Translations under genes and position numbers: made by a program
Shown here: one piece after another, positions 7,639-15,772 of the stretch
Position numbering within the stretch: the stretch's first letter is position 1
Layout of the letters: each line of letters starts with the position of its first letter
DNA from: an uncultured Prevotella sp.
Lineage (GTDB): Bacteria > Bacteroidota > Bacteroidia > Bacteroidales > Bacteroidaceae
DNA: 64,000 nt
Assembly (NCBI GenBank): GCA_944319815.1
Contig: CALUEX010000007.1
Span: forward strand, 19,620 to 83,619
Direction of reading: 5' to 3'
The notes under the pieces: generated by a model
Database searches by the model: none
What the model was told of the DNA's origin: nothing
Seen by the model: only the letters and a program-made list of their open reading frames with translations

Positions 7639-9039
7639 ATGAAACATAACATCCATAAACTGCAAGGCCTGGCTGCTTCAACGCGCAATATGCCCGACTG
7701 GCTGTTCGTCCTCTGGGCAGGAGGCACGGCCCTGCTGTCTTATTCGCTCGTCTATGCCCTGCGAAAGCCGTTCACTGCAGCCGAGTTCGACGGCCTCGAA
7801 GTGGCAGGGATGGACTATAAGATTGTTGTAAGCATCATCCAGCTCGTCGGATACGTGTGCGCCAAGCTGCTCGGCATCAAGTTCATATCCGAGCTGAAGC
7901 CCGAGTGCCGCCTCAAGTTCATCATCGGTTCGGCGGCGTTGTCGGAGGTTTCGCTCCTGGCTTTCGGCCTGTTACCAACACCTTATAATATATTTGCGCT
8001 GTTCTTCAACGGCCTTTCGCTCGGCTGTATGTGGGGAGTAATCTTCAGTTTCCTCGAAGGCCGGCGCACAACGGACATCCTTGCCAGCATCATGGGCGTA
8101 AGCATGGCCCTGAGCTCGGGCGTGGCCAAGTCGCTCGGTCTTTACGCCATGCACGACCTTGGGGTAAGCGAGTTCTGGATGCCGGCCCTCATCGGGGCGT
8201 TCGCCTTTCCCCTGCTGTGCCTCATGGGGTGGATGATGACCAAGTTCCCGGCACCCACGGCGGCCGACATTGCCGCCCGCACGAAGCGCGTCACGCTCGG
8301 CGGACACCAGCGTTGGCAGCTGTTCGTCAAGTTCATGCCGCTGTTGCTGATGCTTTTCGGCGCCAACCTGCTGCTCACCGTGCAGCGCGACATCAAGGAA
8401 GACTTCATCGTTTGCATCATCGACGTAAGCCAAGTGTCGTCATGGGCGTTCGCTTATCTTGACTCAATCGCCACAATCGTGCTGCTCGGGGCGTTCGCCC
8501 TGCTGTCAGCCATAGGCAACCACTTGCGTGCCTTGTGCCTCATCCTCATCTTCTCGGCCATCGGCATGGGCATAATAGCATTCCTCGGGGCTGAAGGGGC
8601 GGCTCTCGGCATACCTACGACGGCATAGCTTTTCCTGCAAACTTTCTGCATAGACATAGCCTATTTGAGCTTCCAGACCATCTTCTTCGAAAGGTTCATA
8701 GCCTGTTTCAAGGTCAAGGGCAACGTCGGTTTCTTCATTATCACAATCGACTTCGTGGGCTATCTCGGCACGCTTGCCTTGCTTACGTATAAGGAGTTTA
8801 TGGCTCCGCACGTTGACTGGACGTCGTTCTACAACGGCATGAGCGTCTATGTGGGCATTGCTTGCTGCCTGGCGTTCGCAGGTTCGATAGTCTATATCAT
8901 CAGGGCTAAATACCTGAAAGCTGGTGAACGCAGCAAAGTTGAGGTAAAGGAGAGTACACAAGAGGGTGAAACTTGTCAATTCATGGCAGATGGGACACAA
9001 CCAAACGAACAGAAAATATTAACAACTACAGCTATATGA
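7639..9039 (+). pseudogene. DUF5690-type MFS transporter interrupted by in-frame amber codon
   Basis: A membrane transporter-like reading frame of 467 codons (including the final stop) with a single in-frame TAG at 8626-8628. The first part (330 codons) has about nine hydrophobic segments and the signature YALRKPFTAAEF near the N-terminus. After the TAG the same frame continues with IAYLSFQTIFFERFIA and three more helices to a stop that overlaps the phnX start (ATGA). DUF5690 transporters accompany phnX/phnW in Bacteroidales and are presumed phosphonate uptake permeases. Comparison with the family suggests a Trp codon (TGG) changed to TAG. It may be a recent nonsense mutation or a sequencing error. 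No frameshift is needed. Confidence 0.8.
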
Positions 9040-9815
9040 AAAAGATTGAATGTATCATCATGGACTGGGCCGGAACGGCCGTTGATTATGGATGCTTCGC
9101 CCCTGTGGCGGCGTTCGTAGAGAGTTTCAAGGCCATCGGAGCCCCTGTTTCGGCAGCCGAGACGAGGGCGCATATGGGACTTACGAAGATAGAGGAGGTG
9201 CGCGCACTGTTCGCCATCGACCATGTTAAGGCCGACTTCCGTGCAAAATACGGTCGCGACTATAACGAGGACGACGTGCAGGAGTGCTACAAGAAGTTCC
9301 AGGAGGAGCTTTTCCGCACGCTCGAAGACTACTCCAAGCCCATTCCTGGAGTTGTGGAAGTAATATCGAAGCTGCGCGGACAGGGTATAAAGGTTGGCTC
9401 TACGACAGGCTACACGCGCGAGATGATGGACGTGGTAATACCCGCAGCGGCCAAGTTAGGTTACGTAATCGACAACTGCGAGACGTCTGACAACCTGCCC
9501 GGAGGCCGTCCGAAACCCTACATGATTTACCAGAATATGTGCCGTATGGACATCGCTTCGCCGAGAAGCGTTGTGAAAGTGGGCGACACTATATCAGACA
9601 TCAAGGAGGGCGTGAACGCCGGCGTGTGGAGCGTAGGCGTTGTCTTGGGCAGCAACGAGCTTGCCCTGACGGAGGCGGAAGTGGCTGCCATGCCGGCCGA
9701 CGAGCTGAAAGAGAGGATGAAGGCTGTGCGTTACAGGATGTACGCTGCCGGCGCCGACTACGTGATAGACGACATAACGGAGCTTCCGATGTTGATAGAA
9801 GTGTTGGACAAATAA
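9036..9815 (+). CDS. phnX: Phosphonoacetaldehyde hydrolase
   Basis: A 259-residue HAD-superfamily enzyme starting MKKIECIIMDWAGTAVDYG. The MDWAGTAVD motif carries the nucleophilic Asp, the second Asp is replaced by Ala as in PhnX (DWAGT), and VGDTISDIKEGVNAG is HAD motif IV. The cap Lys expected for Schiff-base formation lies in the LTKIEEVR region. It cleaves phosphonoacetaldehyde to acetaldehyde and phosphate. The start overlaps the stop of the transporter by ATGA, so translation is coupled. phnW follows after a palindromic spacer. Confidence 0.95.
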   Translation: MKKIECIIMDWAGTAVDYGCFAPVAAFVESFKAIGAPVSAAETRAHMGLTKIEEVRALFAIDHVKADFRAKYGRDYNEDDVQECYKKFQEELFRTLEDYSKPIPGVVEVISKLRGQGIKVGSTTGYTREMMDVVIPAAAKLGYVIDNCETSDNLPGGRPKPYMIYQNMCRMDIASPRSVVKVGDTISDIKEGVNAGVWSVGVVLGSNELALTEAEVAAMPADELKERMKAVRYRMYAAGADYVIDDITELPMLIEVLDK

Positions 9816-9822
9816 ATAAAAG

Positions 9823-9899
9823 AAGCCCCCTCCCGACCTCCCCGAGGGGAGGAGTTGGGCAATTAGTCGCCTCCCCTCGGGGAGGTTTGGTGGGGGCTT
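9823..9899. repeat. GC-rich palindrome between phnX and phnW
   Basis: Arms 9823-9852 and 9870-9899 (AAGCCCCCTCCCGACCTCCC versus its near-complement) form a long hairpin with internal CCTCCCC/GGGGAGG palindromes. It belongs to the GC-rich repeat family. Placed within an operon it could cause partial termination or mRNA processing. Confidence 0.75.
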
Positions 9900-9915
9900 A
9901 TAAAATTTTTGACTT

Positions 9916-10998
9916 ATGAGACCATATTTATTGCTTACCCCGGGTCCGTTGACCACGACGGAGAGTGTTAAGGCCGCCATGATGAGCGACTGGTGTACAT
10001 GGGACAAAGACTATAACGAAGGTATAGTCGAGGTTATCAGGAAAGAGTTGGTTAATATCGCATCGAGCCGTCCTGAGGAATATACGGCGGTGCTGATGCA
10101 GGGCAGCGGCACGTTCTGCGTTGAGGCCACGCTCGGCAGCACGGTGCGTCCCGACGACCATTTGCTCGTCGCAGCCAATGGCGCATACGGCAAGCGAATG
10201 GGTGTGATAGCCGAATATTACAAGCTCAACTGCCACGTGATGAAGTTCGATGAGACAGAGGCCGTAGACCCGAAGGCCATCGACGAATACCTGACGGAGC
10301 ACAAGGAAGTGACCCACGTGTCTGTAGTCCACTGCGAGACTACCACCGGCGTGCTCAACCCACTTGAAGAAATCGCCGCCGTAGTGAAACGTCACGGCAA
10401 GACGCTCATCGTCGATGCAATGAGCAGCTTCGGCGGAGTGCCCATCGACATGGCCGCGCTCGGCATCGACTTCCTCATCAGCAGTGCCAACAAGTGCATC
10501 CAGGGCGTGCCTGGCTTCGGCTTCATCATCGCCCGCAGGTCGTTGCTCGAGCAGTGCAAGGGCGTGGCACGTTCGCTCTCGCTCGACGTTTACGACCAGT
10601 GGGAGACAATGGAAAAAGGCCATGGCAAGTGGCGTTTCACCTCGCCCACGCACGTAGTGCGCGCTTTCATGCAGGCCCTTACCGAGCTGAAGGAGGAAGG
10701 CGGCGTTGAGGCCCGCCACGCCCGCTACTGCGAGAACCACCGCGTGCTCGTAGAGGGGATGCGCTCCTTGGGCTACAAGACGCTGCTCGATGACGAGTGG
10801 CAGTCGCCCGTCATCACGTCGTTCTACTATCCAGACGCATCGTTCGACTTCCAGTCGTTCTACCAGACGCTCAAGGCCAAGGGCTTTGTAATCTATCCCG
10901 GCAAAATCTCACAGGCCGACACGTTCCGCATTGGTAACATCGGCGACGTTCACCCTGACGACTTCCGTCGCTTGGTTGACGCCATCCGCGGGCTGTGA
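9916..10998 (+). CDS. phnW: 2-aminoethylphosphonate--pyruvate transaminase
   Basis: A 360-residue class V aminotransferase, normal length. The N-terminal [17 protein letters not shown] matches Phn[16 protein letters not shown] near residues 189-203 contains the PLP Lys. It transfers the amino group of 2-aminoethylphosphonate to pyruvate, giving phosphonoacetaldehyde and alanine, the substrate of PhnX encoded just upstream. Together they release phosphate and acetaldehyde from a common natural phosphonate. It is separated from phnX by 100 bp containing a strong palindrome, so expression may differ between the two. Confidence 0.96.
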   Translation: MRPYLLLTPGPLTTTESVKAAMMSDWCTWDKDYNEGIVEVIRKELVNIASSRPEEYTAVLMQGSGTFCVEATLGSTVRPDDHLLVAANGAYGKRMGVIAEYYKLNCHVMKFDETEAVDPKAIDEYLTEHKEVTHVSVVHCETTTGVLNPLEEIAAVVKRHGKTLIVDAMSSFGGVPIDMAALGIDFLISSANKCIQGVPGFGFIIARRSLLEQCKGVARSLSLDVYDQWETMEKGHGKWRFTSPTHVVRAFMQALTELKEEGGVEARHARYCENHRVLVEGMRSLGYKTLLDDEWQSPVITSFYYPDASFDFQSFYQTLKAKGFVIYPGKISQADTFRIGNIGDVHPDDFRRLVDAIRGL

Positions 10999-11060
10999 TA
11001 GCCATCGCTAAAGTAACTTGTTTGAATGATTTGATATGCTTGCAGACTCCTTCTGCAAGT

Positions 11061-11148
11061 CGAAAGGCCACCTTTTACGTTGCAAAAGGTGGCCTTTCAT
11101 CGTGTAATATGTGCCCTTTTGCAGTGCAAAAGGGCATATATTGCAAAG
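11061..11148. repeat. A/T-core palindromic repeat, copy 3
   Basis: AAAGGCCACCTTTTACGTTG with its complement arm, then TGCCCTTTTGCAGTGCAAAAGGGCA; two adjacent hairpins downstream of phnW, able to act as terminators. Confidence 0.7.
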
Positions 11149-11247
11149 GTGGTTGTAAGCGCTTGATTATCAGGTGATTACTGAGAGAACTGAGAGAACT
11201 GGGAGTCATAGGAGGAACTGGGATGGGAATAGACCTTGAAAGCATAT

Positions 11248-11283
11248 CAAGCTCCCTCCCTTTGGGAGGGTTGGGGTGGGTGT
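11248..11283. repeat. GC-rich palindrome family, half unit
   Basis: AAGCTCCCTCCCTTTGGGAG followed by GGTTGGGGTGGGTGT: one half of the GC-rich repeat that occurs as paired inverted copies elsewhere. Confidence 0.65.
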
Positions 11284-11293
11284 TTATTGTTTT

Positions 11294-11326
11294 TTTGTGG
11301 TAATTGACATATTTTTCATACCTTTG
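11294..11326 (+). promoter_or_regulatory. Promoter of the sodium-solute symporter
   Basis: TTTG (11294-11297), 21 bp, TACCTTTG (11319-11326). The start codon follows only 4 bp later, which implies a leaderless or near-leaderless mRNA. Confidence 0.65.
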
Positions 11327-11330
11327 CACC

Positions 11331-12770
11331 ATGCTTGTCATCATCACTGTCTTGGCGTATTTCGCCGTGCTTTGCGTGCTTGGGCGCGTCACGTCGATGC
11401 GTGCCACTAACGAAACGTTCTTTCGTGCCGACCGCAAGTCGCCCTGGGCGATGGTTGCCTTCGGCATGATTGGCGCGTCGGTCTCGGGCGTCAGCTTCGT
11501 CTCCGTGCCCGGCATGGTGGCCCGGCAGGACATGACCTACCTGCAAACGTGCCTCGGCTTCATTTTAGGTTACTTCATCGTGGCGTTCGTCTTGCTGCCC
11601 GTTTATTACCGCATGAACCTCGTCACCATCTACACCTACCTGCTGCGGCGCATCGGCCAGCGGGCCTACAAGACGGGTGCGGCCTTCTTCATCCTCTCCG
11701 ACCTTACGGGTGCGGCCGTCAAGTTCTATATCGTCTGCATCATCCTGCAACGCTTCGTGCTCGACGCTTACGGCGTGCCGTTCGTCGTGACGGTGCCCGC
11801 GCTGATGCTGCTCATCTGGCTTTACACGCGCAAGGGCGGCATAAAGACCCTTGTCTGGACAGACTCTTTCCAGACGCTCTGTATGCTCGGCGCGCTCGTG
11901 CTTATCATCGTGAGCGTTGCCGGACGGCTCGACATGGGGCTTGCAGACGCCGCCAAGGCCATAGCCGCAGACAGCCACAGCCGCATTTTCGAGTTCGGCG
12001 ACTTCATGTCGCCGCAAAACTTCTGGAAACAGTTTGTCGGCGGGGCGTTCATCGTTGTCGTAATGACAGGCCTTAACCAGAACATGATGCAGAAGAACCT
12101 TACCTGCAAGACCCTGCGCGAGGCGCGCAAGGACGTCTGCTCGTATGGCTTCGCCTTCGTGCCGGTCAACCTCCTGTTCCTCTCACTTGGCGTCTTGCTG
12201 GTGATGTTGGCACAAAAGGAGGGGTTACCCCTGCCGCAGAACCCCGACGAACTGTTGCCTATGTTCGCCGCCACGGGCCGCCTTGGCGACGTTGTGACGG
12301 TGCTTTTCACCATCGGCATAGTCGCGGCGTCGGCCAGCACCATCGACTCGTCGCTCACGGCGCTTACCACTTCCTATTGCGTTGACATCCGCCAACGCCC
12401 CGGCGACGAGCGTCTCCGCCGCTGTGCCCACTTCTTTATAGCCTTTGTTTTTGTCGTGTTTATCATAGCATTCCGCTCAATCAACTCAACAAGCGTGATT
12501 GATGCGGTCTATATCCTGTGCTCTTACACCTACGGCCCGCTCCTCGGGCTGTTCGCCTTCGGCCTTCTTACCAAGCGCACGACCGACGACCGCGCCGTGC
12601 CTTACGTTGCCGTGGCGTCTCCCTTGCTGTGTCTCACCCTCGATTACGTCACCTACCACTACACGGCTTATCGCTTCGGTTACGAGCTTTTGTTGCTCAA
12701 CGGCGCGATAACGTTCGCGGGACTGATGTTGAAACACCCACCCCAGCCCTCCCGAAGGGAGGGAGCTTAG
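11331..12770 (+). CDS. Sodium:solute symporter family protein
   Basis: A 479-residue integral membrane protein with about 13 hydrophobic segments and the SSS-family core FGMIGASVSGVSFVSVPGM near residues 45-63. GIVAASASTIDSSLTALTTSY near residue 335 is the conserved SSS Na-site region. It would import a solute with sodium at the inner membrane; the substrate is not predictable. The ATG at 11331 matches the family N-terminus; an upstream in-frame start would overlap the promoter. The last 12 residues (HPPQPSRREGA) are encoded by one arm of a GC-rich palindrome, so the native C-terminus was replaced or extended. Confidence 0.92.
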   Translation: MLVIITVLAYFAVLCVLGRVTSMRATNETFFRADRKSPWAMVAFGMIGASVSGVSFVSVPGMVARQDMTYLQTCLGFILGYFIVAFVLLPVYYRMNLVTIYTYLLRRIGQRAYKTGAAFFILSDLTGAAVKFYIVCIILQRFVLDAYGVPFVVTVPALMLLIWLYTRKGGIKTLVWTDSFQTLCMLGALVLIIVSVAGRLDMGLADAAKAIAADSHSRIFEFGDFMSPQNFWKQFVGGAFIVVVMTGLNQNMMQKNLTCKTLREARKDVCSYGFAFVPVNLLFLSLGVLLVMLAQKEGLPLPQNPDELLPMFAATGRLGDVVTVLFTIGIVAASASTIDSSLTALTTSYCVDIRQRPGDERLRRCAHFFIAFVFVVFIIAFRSINSTSVIDAVYILCSYTYGPLLGLFAFGLLTKRTTDDRAVPYVAVASPLLCLTLDYVTYHYTAYRFGYELLLLNGAITFAGLMLKHPPQPSRREGA

Positions 12771-12838
12771 TTACTTTAGAATTAAAGCAAGTCTATGGTA
12801 ATCAAGCTCCCTCCCTTCGGGAGGGCTGGGGTGGGTGT
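12734..12838. repeat. GC-rich inverted repeat overlapping symporter 3' end
   Basis: Arms 12734-12768 and 12804-12838 are 35 bp and complementary. The first arm lies inside the symporter CDS. Confidence 0.85.
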
Positions 12839-12875
12839 CAGGTTTGTTTGGATTTAGGTATTACCTTTTCACCTT

Positions 12876-13826
12876 TCAAACTATGCCTTGCTCCCTCAGG
12901 TACCTGTCGGCCTCAATGGCGGCGCGGCATCCGCTGGCTGCAGCCGTGATAGCCTGGCGGTAGTGCGGGTCGGCAACGTCACCGGCAGCGAACACTCCGG
13001 GCACTTTCGTCTTCGGCGAATTGCCTTCGGTGATGATGTATCCCGTTTCGTCAGTGTCGAGCCATGCCTTGAATACGTCGCTGTTAGGCTTGTGCCCGAT
13101 GGCAAGGAAGAAACCGTCGATGGGCAGGTCGTACACCTGTTCGTCTGCTTCTCCTTTGCGCTTTACCAAGTGAGCGCCCTCAACGCCGTTGTCTCCGTAT
13201 AGTCCCAAGGTGTTATGCTCGAACAAAATCTCGATGTTCTCGGCCTCTTTCACGCGCTTTTGCATCACTTCAGATGCACGCAGGAATGGCTTACGCACAA
13301 TCATGTAGACCTTCTTTGCCAGTCCGGCGAGATACAACGCCTCCTCGCAAGCGGTGTCGCCGCCGCCCACTACGGCTACGGTCTTCTTGCGATAGAAGAA
13401 CCCGTCGCACGTGGCGCAGGCCGAGACACCCTCGCCCTTGTACTTTTCCTCGTCGGCAAGGCCGAGGTATTTGGCCGAAGCTCCTGTTGCGATAATCACC
13501 GTGTCGGCCTCGATTACGTGCCCGTCGTCGGTTGTCAGCGTGTAGGGAGCTTTGCCGAGGTCGGCCTTTACGATTACGCCGTCGCGCAGGTCGGCACCGA
13601 AACGCTCTGCCTGTGCGCGGAAGTCAAGCATCATCTGGTTGCCGTCAACACCTTCGGGATAGCCCGGAAAGTTCTCCACGACAGTAGTCTGTGTCAGCTG
13701 TCCGCCGGTCAGCAATCCGCAATATACCACGGGCGCAAGGTTGGCGCGTGATGCATATATGGCCGCCGTGTATCCAGCGGGGCCGCTGCCGACGATTAGG
13801 CAGCGGATGTGTTCTGGTTGGTTCAT
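12876..13826 (-). CDS. trxB: Thioredoxin-disulfide reductase
   Basis: A 316-residue flavoprotein. GSGPAGYTAAIYA near residues 13-25 binds FAD, SACATCDGFFY holds the CxxC redox centre (CATC), VVGGGDTACEEA binds NADPH, and GVFAAGDVADPHYRQ is the C-terminal FAD motif. It reduces thioredoxin with NADPH in the cytoplasm and feeds ribonucleotide reductase and peroxide defence. Start chosen at MNQPEH; the in-frame upstream codons are partly repeat sequence. It is adjacent to a glutathione peroxidase gene on the same strand, but a 32-bp inverted repeat lies between them. Confidence 0.97.
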   Translation of the reverse strand: MNQPEHIRCLIVGSGPAGYTAAIYASRANLAPVVYCGLLTGGQLTQTTVVENFPGYPEGVDGNQMMLDFRAQAERFGADLRDGVIVKADLGKAPYTLTTDDGHVIEADTVIIATGASAKYLGLADEEKYKGEGVSACATCDGFFYRKKTVAVVGGGDTACEEALYLAGLAKKVYMIVRKPFLRASEVMQKRVKEAENIEILFEHNTLGLYGDNGVEGAHLVKRKGEADEQVYDLPIDGFFLAIGHKPNSDVFKAWLDTDETGYIITEGNSPKTKVPGVFAAGDVADPHYRQAITAAASGCRAAIEADRYLREQGIV

Positions 13827-13845
13827 AATCAGTAAGTAATTGAAA

Positions 13846-14009
13846 ACCCACCCCAAACCCCTCCCGAAGGGATGGGCTTGATTACCTTTTGCTTGCTGAA
13901 AATGCAGTATATAACGGTGGCACGTGTCTTGTCGCGTAGTGCATTATATGCTGCATCGTCATGCGATGGTATTCAAGGCCCATCCCTTCGGGAGGGGTTT
14001 GGGGTGGGT
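13846..14009. repeat. GC-rich inverted repeat between gpx and trxB
   Basis: Arms 13846-13877 and 13978-14009, 32 bp, perfectly complementary around a 100-bp centre. Confidence 0.85.
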
Positions 14010-14017
14010 ATTTGTCA

Positions 14018-14569
14018 TTATTTTAATAGTTCCACAATCTGTTTCTCGATGTTCTCGATGCTCTCTGTCGGCTCGAAGCGCGCTACTACCATGCCCTTCT
14101 TGTCAATCAGGAACTTGGTGAAGTTCCACTTGATGTCGGCTTTGCTCTTGTAGTCGGGGTCTTCTTTTGACAGCATATCGTCGAGGATGTGTGTCAGAGG
14201 GTGGTTCTCGTCCCATCCGGCAAAGCCTTTCTGGCTTGTCAGGAACTTATAGAGCGGGTCGGCGTCCTCGCCGTTGACCTTGATTTTCTTGAAACGGGGG
14301 AACTCCGTGCCGTATGTCAGCTTGCAGAACTCGTGTATCGACTCGTCAGTGCCAGGAGCCTGCTGGCCGAATTGGTTGCAGGGGAAGTCCAAGATGGTGA
14401 ACCCGTCGGAGTGATGACGCTCGTAGAGCTTCTCCAGTTCCTCGTATTGGGGAGTGAAGCCGCACTTCGTTGCGGTGTTTACTATCAGCATAACTTCGTT
14501 GGCGTACTCTTTCAGCGATACGTCCTTGCCTTTCCTGTCCTTGACAGTGAAATCATAAACTGTTTTCAT
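14018..14569 (-). CDS. Glutathione peroxidase family protein (Cys type)
   Basis: A 183-residue thiol peroxidase. The catalytic residues are visible: NTATKCGFTPQY (peroxidatic Cys near residue 36), FPCNQFGQQ (Gln near 70) and KWNFTKFL (Trp near 148). The Cys replaces selenocysteine, as usual in bacteria. It reduces peroxides, most likely with thioredoxin rather than glutathione; trxB is the neighbouring gene downstream on the same strand. Signal peptide absent, so cytoplasmic. Length is typical. Its own promoter is visible upstream. Confidence 0.93.
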   Translation of the reverse strand: MKTVYDFTVKDRKGKDVSLKEYANEVMLIVNTATKCGFTPQYEELEKLYERHHSDGFTILDFPCNQFGQQAPGTDESIHEFCKLTYGTEFPRFKKIKVNGEDADPLYKFLTSQKGFAGWDENHPLTHILDDMLSKEDPDYKSKADIKWNFTKFLIDKKGMVVARFEPTESIENIEKQIVELLK

Positions 14570-14615
14570 TTTTACTGTTTTTGGTAACTTGTTGTGTTAT
14601 GATATAAGTCTTTTG

Positions 14616-14647
14616 CAAAGATAATTAAAATACGTTTCAATCCCAAA
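14616..14647 (-). promoter_or_regulatory. Promoter of glutathione peroxidase gene
   Basis: On the minus strand TTTG (14647-14644), 20 bp, TATCTTTG (14623-14616). Confidence 0.7.
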
Positions 14648-14755
14648 TTTATGTCGTTTTTATTTTCATCTTTTAACCATGGCATACCGTCGCGCCAAGG
14701 CTTTCCCGACGGAAGGAATGCCGTTCGTAATTCGTTGATAGTCAACGGGTTTTTA

Positions 14756-14824
14756 AAAGGCCATGTTCTGTCTTGCAAAAGGGCACCTTTCAGCCGCTGA
14801 AAGGTGCCCTTTTGCAAGGCGTTT
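14756..14824. repeat. A/T-core palindromic repeat, copy 4
   Basis: GCAAAAGGGCACCTTTCAGC and its complement arm make a near-perfect hairpin, flanked by AAAAGGCCATG. Together with two divergent promoters it accounts for the gap 14570-14975. Confidence 0.7.
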
Positions 14825-14913
14825 TGCCGTCAATCACATGGTGCATGGCCGTGCTCCGACGGGCAAGTGTGCACGCATTGTAGGGAAATCCCCATCAACA
14901 ATATGGATATTCA

Positions 14914-14945
14914 CTTGCAAAAACACGACGAAAACGTTAAATTTG
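14914..14945 (+). promoter_or_regulatory. Promoter of lipoprotein gene at 14976
   Basis: TTG (14915-14917), 20 bp, TAAATTTG (14938-14945), 30 bp before the start codon. Confidence 0.6.
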
Positions 14946-14975
14946 CACCTAAAACAGTAACAAAACACTATTATT

Positions 14976-15542
14976 ATGAAAAAGTTTAAATCATTGATGG
15001 CTGTCGTGGCCCTGTGCGCGTTGTCGCTGACGTTTGTCGGCTGCAACGACGACGATTACATAGCCGACACCCTTTGGGGCGTGTGGGAAGGAGATATGCA
15101 GGTAAGCGTGGAGGACTATTACGGCAACGTCTATTATGCCTACGAGACTGAACTCGCGTTCGACCGTGACCCATACGAGTACGCTTCAGGTACGGGTTAC
15201 TGGATTGACTATTACCATGGGGCACCTTGGGGATACTATGCGAGCCACATCCGTTGGACTGTCACCAACGACAGGATAAACATTTACTCGGTTGAGGACG
15301 ACACGTATTACTACATTTACGACTACAGTTTGTCGGGAAACTATTTTACGGGGATACTCGAAAGTGAGTGGGGCGACTACATACGTTTCCGCCTCGTGAA
15401 AACAGTTGCCCCCGACTGGAACGACTTTGGCTGGGGATGGGATTACTGGTATGACGGTTACTACCCCTATAGCATGGATTACGGGACGCGCTCCGACGGC
15501 GGCACGCAACCCAAGATGACGAGAAGGATAGGAAGGGAGTAA
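14976..15542 (+). CDS. Aromatic-rich secreted lipoprotein, unknown function
   Basis: A 188-residue protein with a lipoprotein signal peptide (MKKFKSLMAVVALCALSLTF, then VGC). The mature part begins CNDDDYIADTLWGVWEGDM and is very rich in Tyr, Trp and Asp, with alternating strands. LWGVWEGDM followed by VTNDRINIYS suggests a small lipocalin-like beta-barrel as in many Bacteroidales cell-envelope lipoproteins, but this is only by pattern. The tail is basic (KMTRRIGRE). It stands alone, with its own promoter, and is followed by a GC-rich inverted repeat. Confidence 0.75.
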   Translation: MKKFKSLMAVVALCALSLTFVGCNDDDYIADTLWGVWEGDMQVSVEDYYGNVYYAYETELAFDRDPYEYASGTGYWIDYYHGAPWGYYASHIRWTVTNDRINIYSVEDDTYYYIYDYSLSGNYFTGILESEWGDYIRFRLVKTVAPDWNDFGWGWDYWYDGYYPYSMDYGTRSDGGTQPKMTRRIGRE

Positions 15543-15614
15543 TATTAAGAAAACAATACCAACCAGAATAAACTCCTACCCCAACAAGCCAAGACACCCA
15601 CCCCGACAAGCCAA

Positions 15615-15725
15615 GACACCCACCCCAACCCTCCCGAAGGGAGGGAGCTTAATTACCGTTGTCTGCAATAAAAATAGCAATGGCATATCAAGCTCCCTCC
15701 CTTCGGGAGGGTTGGGGTGGGTGTC
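15615..15725. repeat. GC-rich inverted repeat downstream of mfd
   Basis: Arms 15615-15650 and 15690-15725 are 36 bp and perfectly complementary; extra half units (CACCCACCCCGACAAGCCAAG) flank both sides. It separates the convergent lipoprotein and mfd genes. Confidence 0.85.
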
Positions 15726-15772
15726 TTGGCTTGTCGGGGTGGGTGTCTTTGTTTGTTTGGATTGGGTGTCTT

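Noticed and set aside
8665-9039. Separate gene after the amber codon of the DUF5690 frame
   Set aside because: It is the same frame without a proper start (TTG) and matches the C-terminus of the transporter family; better as part of an interrupted gene.
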